From contig CM041295.1 of NCBI GenBank assembly GCA_023052935.1, positions 105,386,711 to 105,450,710 on the forward strand: 64,000 nt of DNA, given 5' to 3'. Both the position numbers and the translations under genes were made by a program. Below, in pieces: positions 55,501 through 64,000 of this stretch (the first letter of the stretch is position 1; the number at the start of each line of letters is the position of its first letter). The notes under the pieces were generated by a model. That model did not search any database. It saw nothing but the letters and a program-made list of their open reading frames with translations, and was not told where the DNA came from. Source of the DNA: Piezodorus guildinii. Lineage: Eukaryota > Arthropoda > Insecta > Hemiptera > Pentatomidae.

Positions 55501-58500
55501 ATCAATCCAGTTGTTCACAGTCAGAATTCAGAATTCATAGAACATCCAACAGGAACAAATTTGTGATGAATAACACCTTAACAATTCCAAATAATGGAGA
55601 GCATGGATCATTTTACCCAATGGCCCCCTTGCAGCAATCGTAAAAGCAGCTTGACCAAGATTTAGCCATTGCTCACAGATATTCGGATTTCACAAGTAAA
55701 CCCAATTTTCATCACAGGTATATTGCTTCCACTTAGAGAGGGACCAGTCTAATGATCTTATTATTTTTCCCCATGCATAGTAGATGTTGACTAACAGTAT
55801 CTTTCAACACACTACACCTCCTGGAAAGTTCGAGAGTACTTCTGGACTGAGTTGACTTAATAGCTTCCTACAGAACCTCATCAACACCCATTAGTGGTCC
55901 CCTAGAGGCCTTCTTTCAATCTAATATTGTATCTCTACTGCTGATGTTTTTCAAACGAATGTCATGCAGTGTGATGGTCAAGGAGACCTTCCCCTTCATT
56001 TTTAATAGTTTCATGAGTTCCTTCAGCGACTGTGAAATGTTTTTTTCCAGTAATGTACTAATAAGATAATACCATGCTTACAAGAATTTCATAGGACACT
56101 GTCATATTTCTTTTTTTAAACAAATAATTAAACAGACTTTTCTTGAAGAAGTCAAATGGGATTAAACAAGCTTAAAGAATTCTCTAAAGGGATTATTAAG
56201 TATTAAATAGTATTAAACTATTTACAGTCCTTCAAAATCTTTAATTTGATAAAATAGTCATTTTTCTGTATACACCCCATTACAAGGAACAAGATGTAGA
56301 GGAAGACCTTGGCATCGATGGAGTGAGCGAGGGAGAAACTGGATGGTAGCAGTATAAGATCACAACAGTAAGAGGTCAAGAATCAGCATTGAGCTGACTG
56401 AAAAAAATAATTAAGTAAGTATTCATATTCACACCAATAGATTTTAATTATTTTATTTTTTTCCAATACAAATATATTCGTATTGAAGAATATAAATAAG
56501 CCAACTCTATAATAAGGTTATGTTGAATTTCTGAAGGCTGGGAAACTGAAAAAGATAAGTAACAGCTCTTTGGTAACAGTAAAATTATAAATATAAATTA
56601 CTTGAAGTTAGATCTGGATTATTTTATTACTAAAATTCAAGAAAAGAATTAAAGAAGACTGAATATAGTTAAAGCAGGGGAGAAAGTCGGAGGAGCGGTG
56701 TGTTTTAGTGGATAGAGCACTAGTCTACTGTTCTCTGGGTCCTGGGTTTGAATCCCAGCTGTGACAAAATATTATTTATTCTTTTATTTCAGCTGGAGGG
56801 TGATGCTAGGGTATGGAGACCCTCCTGTGGCAGACCCAACCTCTATAAAGTGGATACCCAAAAAAAAATGGGAAAACCTGGACGCTTTTTCACTTCCACC
56901 AACTGGGGAAAGTGAATACATCATGTAGAGAAGTTCCCCATGAGCTCACCCAGAAGCAACCCAAATGTCGCATGAAAGCATGTCGTTTTCTCCTCCAAAA
57001 TCCAAGTGGCAAACGTTTCTTCAAAAGAATTTTCACCTATGACAAAAGGTGGATTTACTGGGGCAATCCTAACGCATCAATGGACCAAGACCAGCTAGCT
57101 TCAATTTGAAAAAAAGACCATGCTTTCAGTTTTTTAGGAATTTTGAAGGAGTAATTCACTATGAGTTTGAGCCAGGATGGGCGTTCTGTTGATTCAGTAC
57201 TCCATTCAGAACAGCTACAACGGACGTACAAAGATTTGGAAAGGGAATACCCGGCTTAAGTGGATCGGAAGAATGTTTTGTTCCAGCAAGACAACGGCCA
57301 CACACCTCTCAATATACGAAGCAGAATCTTGCTGAGATGAATGCCATCGAACTTCTACCACACCCAACATATAGCCCTGATCTTGCACCGGGTCAGACTG
57401 CTGTCTCTTCAGAGCTATGGCCCACTTCCTAAAGGGGAAAACTTTTCGTACAATGGAGGAGGTCAAAATTGGGCTAGGAAATTTTTTCAATTCAAAACTT
57501 AAAGCTTGGCATCGACAGGGAATTGAATAGCTGGCTTCGAGATGGCAAAAAAACATTAAGCATAATGGACTGTACTTTGATGCCTAAAACTTATTTGAGG
57601 TAAATAAAGAATCAAGTTAATTTTTAAATTGAAATGGTCATTTTCATTTACTCACCTCAATAGTTAAAACCTAACCAATAAAATTAAAATTTAAAACTAA
57701 AATAATATATTATAAGATAAATTGTTTTTTAAATATTTCAACTCTGAAGGCTTTTCAAAAAGCAGTAATATATAAACAAACAAATGTTATTTATTTAAAT
57801 TTTTCTTCCCTTTTAAGATCGTGATGTTTCTAATATTCATACTTTTTCTAAAATTAAAATGAAACTAGTTTAATTCTTACTAACCCAATGAATTTATATC
57901 CTGAATATGCAACAATATCATATGTAGTTGCATTTATTTCAATGTTAAAGAAATAAATAAGAGCAAGTTGAATAAGGACTTCCACAATTGTCCATGCCGT
58001 TGCTTGACTAGCTATGATTCCCAATTTTTCGGGTTGAAAAAGATCATTGATACCCAACAATACTCCAGCAATGAGCACATAGCTGAAACAAAGAGTGAAA
58101 TAAGAAATAAATGAAAAAAGGAAAACTTAATGTTATTTTAATTGCCACTTAAAGAATCATAATAGGTAAATTTCAGAAATAACTTTAAAAACTTTCCAAA
58201 GATATCGAATAAATCAAAATACACTTGTGACATAGACAAGATAAGTGAATTTCATCATAATAAACATGATGGAAAAGTTCCAAAATGCAAATTAACAATA
58301 ACAGAAAACAGTTAAATAAATAAGTAGAAGGAAATCCCACAAGCTGAATTGGTTTCTATTTCAGCCTGCTTCTATAAATCACTAACACTAATTATATAAG
58401 TTTAAACTGTTTTTGATATTTTAAGTAGGTAATACTCATCTTAAGACAGTAATTTACATTTAACAGTGTAACTAACCAATGAACATATTTAAGCCTTATG

Positions 58501-60728
58501 GATTTTTTATTTATTTTAGAGGTGAATAAGTGGTTCATTGGAATTGTTTCATTTCAGATCAGAAAATTGGATAAATTTTTGACAAAAATCAAAGAAAACA
58601 AAGAGGCAGATAAAAAAGGTTTAGGTGTAAAATGTACCTAATAGATGAGCATCAGCTGAGGCAAATAAGACCTCATTGACCGATCCCTTACAAAATTTGA
58701 GTGTGTGCATTTCACTCACATTGCTTTTGCATCAAAATAAAATTAAGACACTCATATATTTATACAAACTGACAAAATGGAAACATATAGAATGTTTTTG
58801 ATAGTTACTATATATTACCGTCAACCAGTAGTAATTACCACAACTCAATGCCAATATTATACTTCATCAGTACAAATTTATAACAGATACTTTCAACAAA
58901 CTATAAAATCAATAGTAAAGGATCCAGGATTGCCAAAAACTTTAATGAATAAAAAACGGATAGCATCATTTCTAAACACATCAAAACTATAAAATATTTA
59001 ATGAAAAACCCATATCAAATGTAGTTTTTTTAAAACTCGATATGCTGTTAAAACATAAATAAAATAAATAGTGCTTTCACTAGTCATTTCTGATTTTAGA
59101 TGAAATTTAAGCATATGGGGAGGATTGAAAGTCCATTAAAATTAATAAAATAAAATAAAGGGAACTTAAATCTATTTGTGAATAAATTAAAACCTTAATG
59201 AATTCCTAGAAGATTTAAAAAATAGTAATATACAATATAATATTAAATATTTTTATGAAGCGTTCATGAAAATTCTTGATCAGTTCCAATCTGTAAGTCA
59301 CTTTAAAATCTATTCAATCATGAATTAAACAGCATCATCCTAGTGTTCACGCATTAGTAATAAAATGTAATAAGTTAACAATAAAAACGTATATGATCCT
59401 ATGTTAAATAGAATATAAAGAAAATAAAAATTGTACATACGTCAAAAAAGCCATAAATGGTATGTAAAGATCAGGGCAATTAATATCATGTCTTGGCCCA
59501 AGTCTCATATTATCACTGTACTTCAAAGCCCAATCCTAAAGTTAGAAATAATAACATTAAATAAATATTTTTATTAATACAGTGAGTAATATGATTAAAT
59601 TAATTAAAAGAATAATATGTTTTAAAAAAGGTGAATATATGTACCATAAATACATACAAAAGCACACACAATGACATACAAAACCATTACAATAACATGT
59701 TATAATTATTACAATGGTTTTTTATGTCATTATAATAATATTATTATTATAAAGACATGCAAAACCATTGCAATAATATGTAAATTATTTATATTGCAGA
59801 AAAAAAAAATAATACTACAATTATATCTGCTACTGCACATCAATACAACTTAGTGGGGACTAGCGTGTATAATACCAAAGCAATGTTAAGGGGATTAGTG
59901 ACTGATTAGATTAAAATTGAAATAAATTATTTTTGCTAATATATTTATTGCAACACTTTTGTGATCATAGTGTGAAGTAAGGTTCAAAATTAAGTTTTTA
60001 GTTTAATGTAGCTACTACTGGTCAGAACGTAACAGCGAAGGACTACTTGAATCAGAAAAACCTAAAAAGTATGGATACAATTTATTTAAGATTTAAGATC
60101 TGAGATTTAAGAAACAGCACTAAGCTCTTTCACGATGAGGTATATTGCAACTTCAGTATGTGTAAATGTTTCCAGTATAAGTTGTTTTGTCAACCAAGAG
60201 GTTTCTCATAGTTCAAAACATAAAGGTGGTCGACAAAGAAACAGACTCAATTGGTTCGATTGATAAGGATGAGTGAGATTGACACAACTGTTAAAGACCA
60301 ACATAGGCTAAGTACAATACAATACGATTTGGTCACAATACAATATAATATAAAGTACTGAACCTATTCCCAAAGCACTAAAAAGTCAGGGATATGGGGT
60401 AAGAGTGATGGTCAAAATTACCAAAATCTTCTGGAATTTATGGAAGATTTGCTGAAGCAGACCAAAAGGATTGGGGATAATTTTCTTTTTTTTTTTTTAA
60501 ACAAACTTATCAAAAGTGTTCAAAACATAATTCAATACTAAGTACTAAATTGTATGTGTTTATAATTTGTTTATGCAGTCACCAAATTATTCAGAGTAGT
60601 TTCTTTTTCGAAAAACTTTTGTAAGCCCCAAAAAATCATTACGTTGCATATTTTTAATTTATATGTGTTAAATCCATTAAATACATACATACACAACATA
60701 GATTTCAAAGTTTAAGACATACATACAC

Positions 60729-60797
<69 letters not shown>

Positions 60798-61037
60798 TTA
60801 CAAAATAAATTATTACACTTACTTTATTCAAGAAAGGACATAATACTATGCGAAGTTTACTTTTAACATAGGCAGTATCGACTGCAAAATATTGTTTTAA
60901 GACTGGAACCTGAAGGTACCGGTTGATTTCTTTATCCACCATTTCCTTTCCAGTCCCCATTAACTTTGAACCATATTGCACAGCTACATTGGCAAAGGGG
61001 CTTGCAAGGTAATTACTAGGGACTGGAGAAATTGCAT
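49387..61037 (-). CDS. Yif1: YIF1 (Yip1-interacting factor), 3' five exons
   Basis: YIF1 is a five-pass membrane protein of the early secretory pathway that works with YIP1 and Rab GTPases in ER-Golgi transport. Exons on the minus strand: 60823-61037, 59441-59535, 57885-58082, 51555-51648 and 49387-49542, all GT-AG and in frame, about 251 residues; the N-terminal exons lie beyond the window or were not found. Family marks include FANVAVQYGSKLMGTGKEMV, LKQYFAVDTAYVKSKL and CPDLYIPFMAFLTYVLIAGV. Membrane segments fall near IPFMAFLTYVLIAGVLLGI, AWTIVEVLIQLALIYFF, YDIVAYSGYKFIG, YYLAYWLGLLYSCL and QYFLVSLAFCHVFQMWWLSS. The 6.2 kb fourth intron holds the foldback, mariner and LINE remnants. It is convergent with the plus-strand host gene. 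Confidence 0.92.
49543..51554 (-). other. YIF1 intron 3' part
   Basis: It contains the duplicated flank of unit A (to about 49760) and, near 49880-49915, a short minus-strand match to the RWFGHLLEN-type C-terminus of an RTE-like LINE. The rest is AT-rich without genes; short open frames at 49910-50092 and 50580-50807 show no domain. Confidence 0.5.
51555..51648 (-). CDS. Yif1: YIF1 exon, fourth membrane segment
   Basis: The acceptor is TTTTTCAG and the donor GTAAGT (51549-51554). It codes G/INIIILSGVSSYYLAYWLGL and on to YSCLSMGYFT, closing the GG of the previous exon and leaving in phase 0, which fits both terminal exon copies. It is too short for an ORF scan. Confidence 0.85.
51843..52390 (+). 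mobile_element. 3' fragment of a CR1-like LINE
   Basis: The frame 51843-52127 (LGAKLKPMLNCFIWFIIGIS, KYFLASIFYQVIRSRP) matches the C-terminus of the ORF2 at 2826-5546, and the 3' UTR has hairpin GGGACTTGTCCC (52352-52363), AATAAATAAAG and an ATT-type tail. It is 5'-truncated. Confidence 0.85.
52391..52881. other. YIF1 intron, no gene seen
   Basis: AT-rich; nothing recognised. Confidence 0.5.
52882..53130 (+). repeat. diverged single end related to the giant satellite element
   Basis: AGCATTTCCAAGTCAA at 52882 is identical to the terminus at 17111 and is followed by about ten 18-21 bp units (CCATTTCAAATGTAACCTTTT). No inverted partner or satellite follows. The protein-like frames here (repeated HLKWK) are products of the tandem repeat. 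Confidence 0.75.
53477..54388 (+). mobile_element. mariner element with internal deletion
   Basis: Inverted ends TTGGGTTGTTTCACATGAA and its counterpart ending ACAACCCAA are flanked by TA (53475-53476 and 54389-54390). At about 912 bp it is some 400 bp shorter than usual mariners. The opposite arm of the host foldback keeps the unfilled TA site. Confidence 0.92.
53661..54324 (+). pseudogene. mariner transposase, internally deleted
   Basis: The N-terminal half is intact to WVPHDH: FLHEFNLGHSAAEAARNI and NERTILHWFAKFSSGD form the paired helix-turn-helix DNA-binding domain. The sequence then jumps, in a shifted frame, to ARPHVSKHTVQKLKELGYEV and PHPPYSPELLPTYYHLFR. The deletion removes the first catalytic Asp and the residues before ARPH, including the second Asp; the third Asp position in the YHLF motif is Tyr. 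It cannot catalyse transposition but could still bind ends. Confidence 0.88.
55440..56010 (-). pseudogene. mariner transposase fossil
   Basis: On the minus strand, scattered matches appear across frames: RCSVLKDTVSQHLLCMGK, YTCDENWVYL and WLNLGQAA, corresponding to the helix-turn-helix and the TGDExWVxYxNP region of mariner. There are many stops. No inverted ends found. Confidence 0.6.
56690..56885 (+). mobile_element. tRNA-derived SINE, family 3
   Basis: TTTAGTGGATAGAGCACTAG (A box) and GGGTTTGAATCCCAG (B box) lie in a tRNA-like head at 56690-56770, followed by a body with GGAGACCCTCCTGTGGCAG and an A-run. It abuts the next mariner fossil. Confidence 0.75.
56905..57590 (+). pseudogene. mariner transposase fossil, catalytic part
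   Basis: VPHELTQKQPKCRMKACRFL, FTYDKRWIYWGNPNAS (first Asp kept within YDKRW), FQQDNGHTPLN and the C-terminal FFNSKLKAWHRQGIE match a mariner catalytic domain in shifting frames with several stops. The N-terminal domain is missing. It differs enough from the 53661 copy to be another lineage. Confidence 0.8.
57885..58082 (-). CDS. Yif1: YIF1 exon, second and third membrane segments
   Basis: The acceptor TTTGTTTCAG precedes C/YVLIAGVLLGINDLFQPEKL ... YDIVAYSGYKFIG; the donor is GTTAGT. It carries the conserved TTYDIVAYSGYKFIG block typical of YIF1. Confidence 0.9.
58083..59440 (-). other. YIF1 intron, no gene seen
   Basis: AT-rich. An open plus frame at 58777-58992 shows no domain. No repeat recognised. 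Confidence 0.5.
59441..59535 (-). CDS. Yif1: YIF1 exon, first membrane segment
   Basis: The acceptor CTTTAG precedes DWALKYSDNMRLGPRHDINC and PDLYIPFMAFLT, with donor GTATGT. The tryptophan-containing start and CPDLYIPFMAF are YIF1 hallmarks. Confidence 0.9.
59536..60724 (-). other. YIF1 intron, no gene seen
   Basis: AT-rich, with a T-run at 60486-60499. A weak stretch near 60210-60310 could be an old LINE remnant, not assigned. Confidence 0.45.
60725..60794. repeat. (CA)n(TA)n compound microsatellite
   Basis: About 8 CA units then about 27 TA units in the YIF1 intron next to the donor of the first exon. Confidence 0.9.
60823..61037 (-). CDS. Yif1: YIF1 exon, cytosolic domain
   Basis: The acceptor TTTTTTATAG enters with two bases of a codon. 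It codes AISPVPSNYLASPFANVAVQ to VLCPFLNK and leaves in phase 0 at GTAAGT. This is the conserved cytosolic block before the first membrane segment. Earlier exons are not seen up to 64000. Confidence 0.9.
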
Positions 61038-61489
61038 CTATAAAAAACATATAAATGAATATTTAAAGAAACTAAAATGAAAGGTGCTTATGTATATAAC
61101 CAAATTAACAAATAAGCATTTATAAACAGTTGTTCAAAACCATTTGAAGAAAAACAATTGAATTTTTAAAAAATAATTAATAGTGTCTTACAGCTAACAC
61201 TTGTGAGCAAAAAATATTTGTGTTGAAAACAAAGTGAGCAATTAAAATTATTCAGCTTCATAGCAGTAGCAGAAATGTTAATAAATAAATTTAAAAATAC
61301 AATTAAGAAATACTTCCAAAAATATGGTTTAGAAAATATGAAGCTTGATTTTTTTTTACATATTATTTATTCTCACAATGAAAGAGACTCTGAAGATGAA
61401 ACAATTTAAATGGTAAAGGCACGTATGTATAATGAGCCATAATCAAGATCCACAAAAAATTTATGGAGGCTACAACAGTAGGTATTTCA
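61038..61489. other. YIF1 intron, no gene seen
   Basis: AT-rich; nothing recognised. Confidence 0.5.
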
Positions 61490-62335
61490 TTTCATGCATC
61501 CCCTCATCATCCAGCTAATGGATTTTTTTGATAGCTGTAATTTCAGCATTGGTCAAGATTTGTGCGGAATGCCTGTTGGGCTCCTAGTCAATAAAAACTT
61601 AATTCCAGTAACCAAAGTCCATTCCTCCCTACTCTTCAACATCCCAGAAGAAAAAGCAATTAGGAGCTCAGGAATCCAGAATAATGGAACACTTATTAAC
61701 AAATTGGTTCCAATTCTAGGCTATGCAGACAATTCTGACATCATAGCAAGATTCAAAAGAGCACTGAAGGAAGCATTCCTTGCATTAGAGAGGGCAGCTA
61801 AATATCTTGGTATTTGGGTCAATCTGGAAAAGATTAAGCAGTTTAACAGCAATTCGTCTCAAAGGAGACAATAACAATGATCTACAAAACACTAGTGTGA
61901 CCAGTATTATTTATAGCTTAAAGGCATGGACTATAATGAAGACTGATGAGAAAAGGCTCCAGATATTTGAAAGGAAAATCCTATGAAAGATCAATTTGCT
62001 CATAAAAGTATGTGAAAAATAAAGATGAAGCAGTTACCGAGAACTTTACAACCACTTCAGTAGCCCAGATGTCAAGATAATCAAACTTGAACCTTACTCC
62101 ATGTTCGGAACTGAAAAAAACCAGGATAGAGACAGGTGAAGGCTACTGGAGATGGCCCAGACTCGATGACCAATTTTTTTGCCAGATGATATGATAATGA
62201 TAACAACAGGAATAGACCTAGAGGAACACAATAACATAGCTATAGTAACTATTCATCCAGGTTGGTTCAAGGGAAAGAAAAGAACATTGTTGGATAGTTA
62301 GCAACATGCAGGATATGTTGACTACTATGATGATG
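61490..62335 (+). pseudogene. RTE-like LINE fossil
   Basis: The frame 61494-61874 has VHSSLLFNIPEEKAIRSSGI and ILGYADNSDIIAR (motif C, YADD changed to YADN), followed out of frame by KRLQIFERKIL and NHFSSPDVK-type C-terminal motifs to about 62335. It is dead and 5'-truncated. Confidence 0.75.
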
Positions 62336-62479
62336 AATGATGACTACTCTCCCAAAAGAGAGAAAAGGATAGGAATCCTGGGTTGAATTAACTCTATGCT
62401 GAAAGGCATAAAAATGAAGTTAAAGAAGAAAAAGGGAATTTCAAACAGATGTTTTGTTTTGGAAATCACACAAGACCAA

Positions 62480-64000
62480 ATATTGAACCCTGGCAACAAC
62501 TCATGTCTGAATAGAACAAATGACACTAAAATATCTCTGGATAGTGCTGAAACCTACAGGAAATTAGTTAAATATCTGACAGATACCAAAGCTGAGTTTT
62601 ATACTTATCAGTTTCGCCAGGAGAGAGCACTGAGGGTTGTAAAAAGAAACTTACATCCGTCTGACCCAAATGAAGTAATTAAAGAGGAACTGATGGAGAT
62701 GGGATATAAGGTGCGCCAAGTCACTATAGTTTTTAAAAATAAAGTTCAACTTCCCCTGTTCTTTGTTGATCTAGAACCATCGACAGGAGTCAAAAAAATT
62801 TACGATCTTCAACGACTGTATTACATCAGTGTAAGAGTTGAAAAACCCTACGACTAACTGACAGCGTTGTTGCAAGACAAAACAGTCAATGTTGCACTTA
62901 TTACTGATACTAGACTAACGACTACAGTTATTCAAAACACAGCAATACATGACATAACATACTGACCACCCAGATGGCAAAGCTCATGCCGGTTCTGCTA
63001 TCATTGTCCACCAATCCCTCTCTCATCATTTAGTCCCACTTCCGCCTATGATTTCCGACAAGCCACAGCCATATTAATTGAGACTTTTTCCTTTTCGGTT
63101 ACCCTCACATCTGCATATTGCCCTTCCAAACATTCCGTTTCCAACCCCGAATTTGTATCCTTCCTGAATTCCTTGGGAAATCATTTCATTCTGGTTGCAG
63201 ACTTTAACGCCAAGCACCAACAGCGGGGCTCCAGAACCACGAATTCTCGGGGAAGAACTTTGCTGTCTGCACTGAACTCCCGACATTTTAACCTCCTACC
63301 CCCTGACTCCCCTACCTACTGGCCAACCGATCCTAACCTCAATCCTGACTTCTTCATCCACAGCGGATCAAGTTCCCTCAACTTTTCTGTAACTGGACTT
63401 AAAGAACTATCCTCAAACCATAGTCCACTGATCCTAAAAGTATCCCTAACTCCTATTTCGAAACCCATTCCACCATCATTCATCCGAGGCCCTGTCAACT
63501 GGAACCTTTTCTGCCAAATCCTGACCAATAATATTAACCTCAGAGTGACCCTCAAAACCCCAGATGACCTTGACGATTCCGGTCTTCTCCTTTACCAGCG
63601 CCATTCAACAAATTGTCTGGACTGCCTCCTCTCCTAAGCACTCCAATAAACATCCTCACCAAAATCATTTACCACAATATATCATAGACCTCATCCACAA
63701 CAAATGGCGAGCCAGATCATTATGGCAGCGCACCTGACACCCAACAGATCGACGCTTCTACAATTTTTATTGTAGACAATTGAAGTAGGAGTTGGCGACC
63801 TTCCATTCCCAGTCCTTTAATTCCTCCCTCTCATCTTATCAGCTCATGATAATTCTCTGTGGAATATCACCAAAAAGATATTAAAATACCATCAAGTTTT
63901 CCATCTTCTCCGGCGTGGTGATGACTCCTGGGCTGCGTCTGATGAAGATAAAGCCGAGGAATTCGCCACACACCTCTCCAAAGTATTCACTCTACATCCA
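62480..64000 (+). mobile_element. Jockey-like LINE with large internal deletion, cut by the window end
   Basis: The ORF1 part (to 62857) shows a PRE_C2HC-like domain (FYTYQFRQERALRVVKRNLH, LPLFFVDLEPSTG). The zinc knuckles are missing and the sequence jumps near 62860 to the ORF2 endonuclease (VALITDTRL). The endonuclease core reads LVADFNAKHQQRGS in frame 63173-63637. Stops follow, and the linker toward RT is still running at 64000. Confidence 0.8.
62850..64000 (+). pseudogene. Jockey-like endonuclease remnant (ORF2, partial)
   Basis: VALITDTRLTTT, CPSKHSVSNPEF, LVADFNAKH and ELSSNHSPLIL correspond to the endonuclease motifs ETHL, YxPP, GDFNxH and SDHxP, several altered (Glu to Asp in TDTR, Gly to Ala in ADFN). 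Frame changes occur near 62960 and 63640. Confidence 0.75.

Noticed and set aside
58777..58992. Plus-strand 71-codon frame inside a YIF1 intron
   Set aside because: No family resemblance and chance length for AT-rich DNA; opposite strand to the host gene.

Overview
The window is nuclear DNA of an insect-like arthropod genome: AT-rich, intron-bearing, with arthropod-type LINEs (CR1-like, Jockey-like, RTE-like), mariner copies, tRNA-derived SINEs and an env-carrying insect retrovirus (errantivirus/gypsy type). I cannot name the species. Nothing here is bacterial; there are no operons, rRNA genes or CRISPR arrays.

Two host genes lie tail to tail. The first, on the plus strand, is the 3' part of a gene whose last six exons (689-839, 5892-5979, 8427-8620, 10351-10583, 10863-10952, 41000-41231) join in a consistent frame to about 328 residues ending at a stop at 41231. 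I read it as a probable TRAPPC8-like vesicle-tethering subunit; the exon structure is far more certain than the name. The second, on the minus strand, is YIF1, an ER/Golgi membrane protein (exons 60823-61037, 59441-59535, 57885-58082, 51555-51648 and a terminal exon). Its terminal exon, coding the last membrane segment and stop, occurs in a tandem series: two open copies (49387-49542, 48862-49017), one decayed copy and one stub. A Jockey-like LINE sits inside the series.

Most other sequence is mobile DNA nested in introns. A CR1-like LINE (about 1229-5870) ends some 20 bases before a host 3' splice site. RTE-, Jockey- and CR1-type remnants fill 8.7-9.8 kb and 12-17 kb. The most striking object is a 23.8 kb unit (17111-40926) in the last host intron: inverted ends of about 365-435 bp beginning with short subterminal repeats enclose a 109-110 bp satellite. 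The left arm has about 8 monomers, then a unique loop of about 250 bp, then about 130 monomers in the opposite orientation. A 7.5 kb errantivirus-like element (LTRs 31275-31569 and 38477-38762; gag, protease-pol and env on the minus strand) is inserted in the right arm. A diverged related end lies at 52882.

The right third holds YIF1 introns with a CR1-like 3' end, a foldback element (53345-54965) interrupted by an internally deleted mariner, two more mariner fossils, SINEs, an RTE-like fossil and, at the window edge, a broken Jockey-like LINE. Apart from the intact CR1-like ORF2 and the long retroviral frames, the mobile genes are visibly broken.
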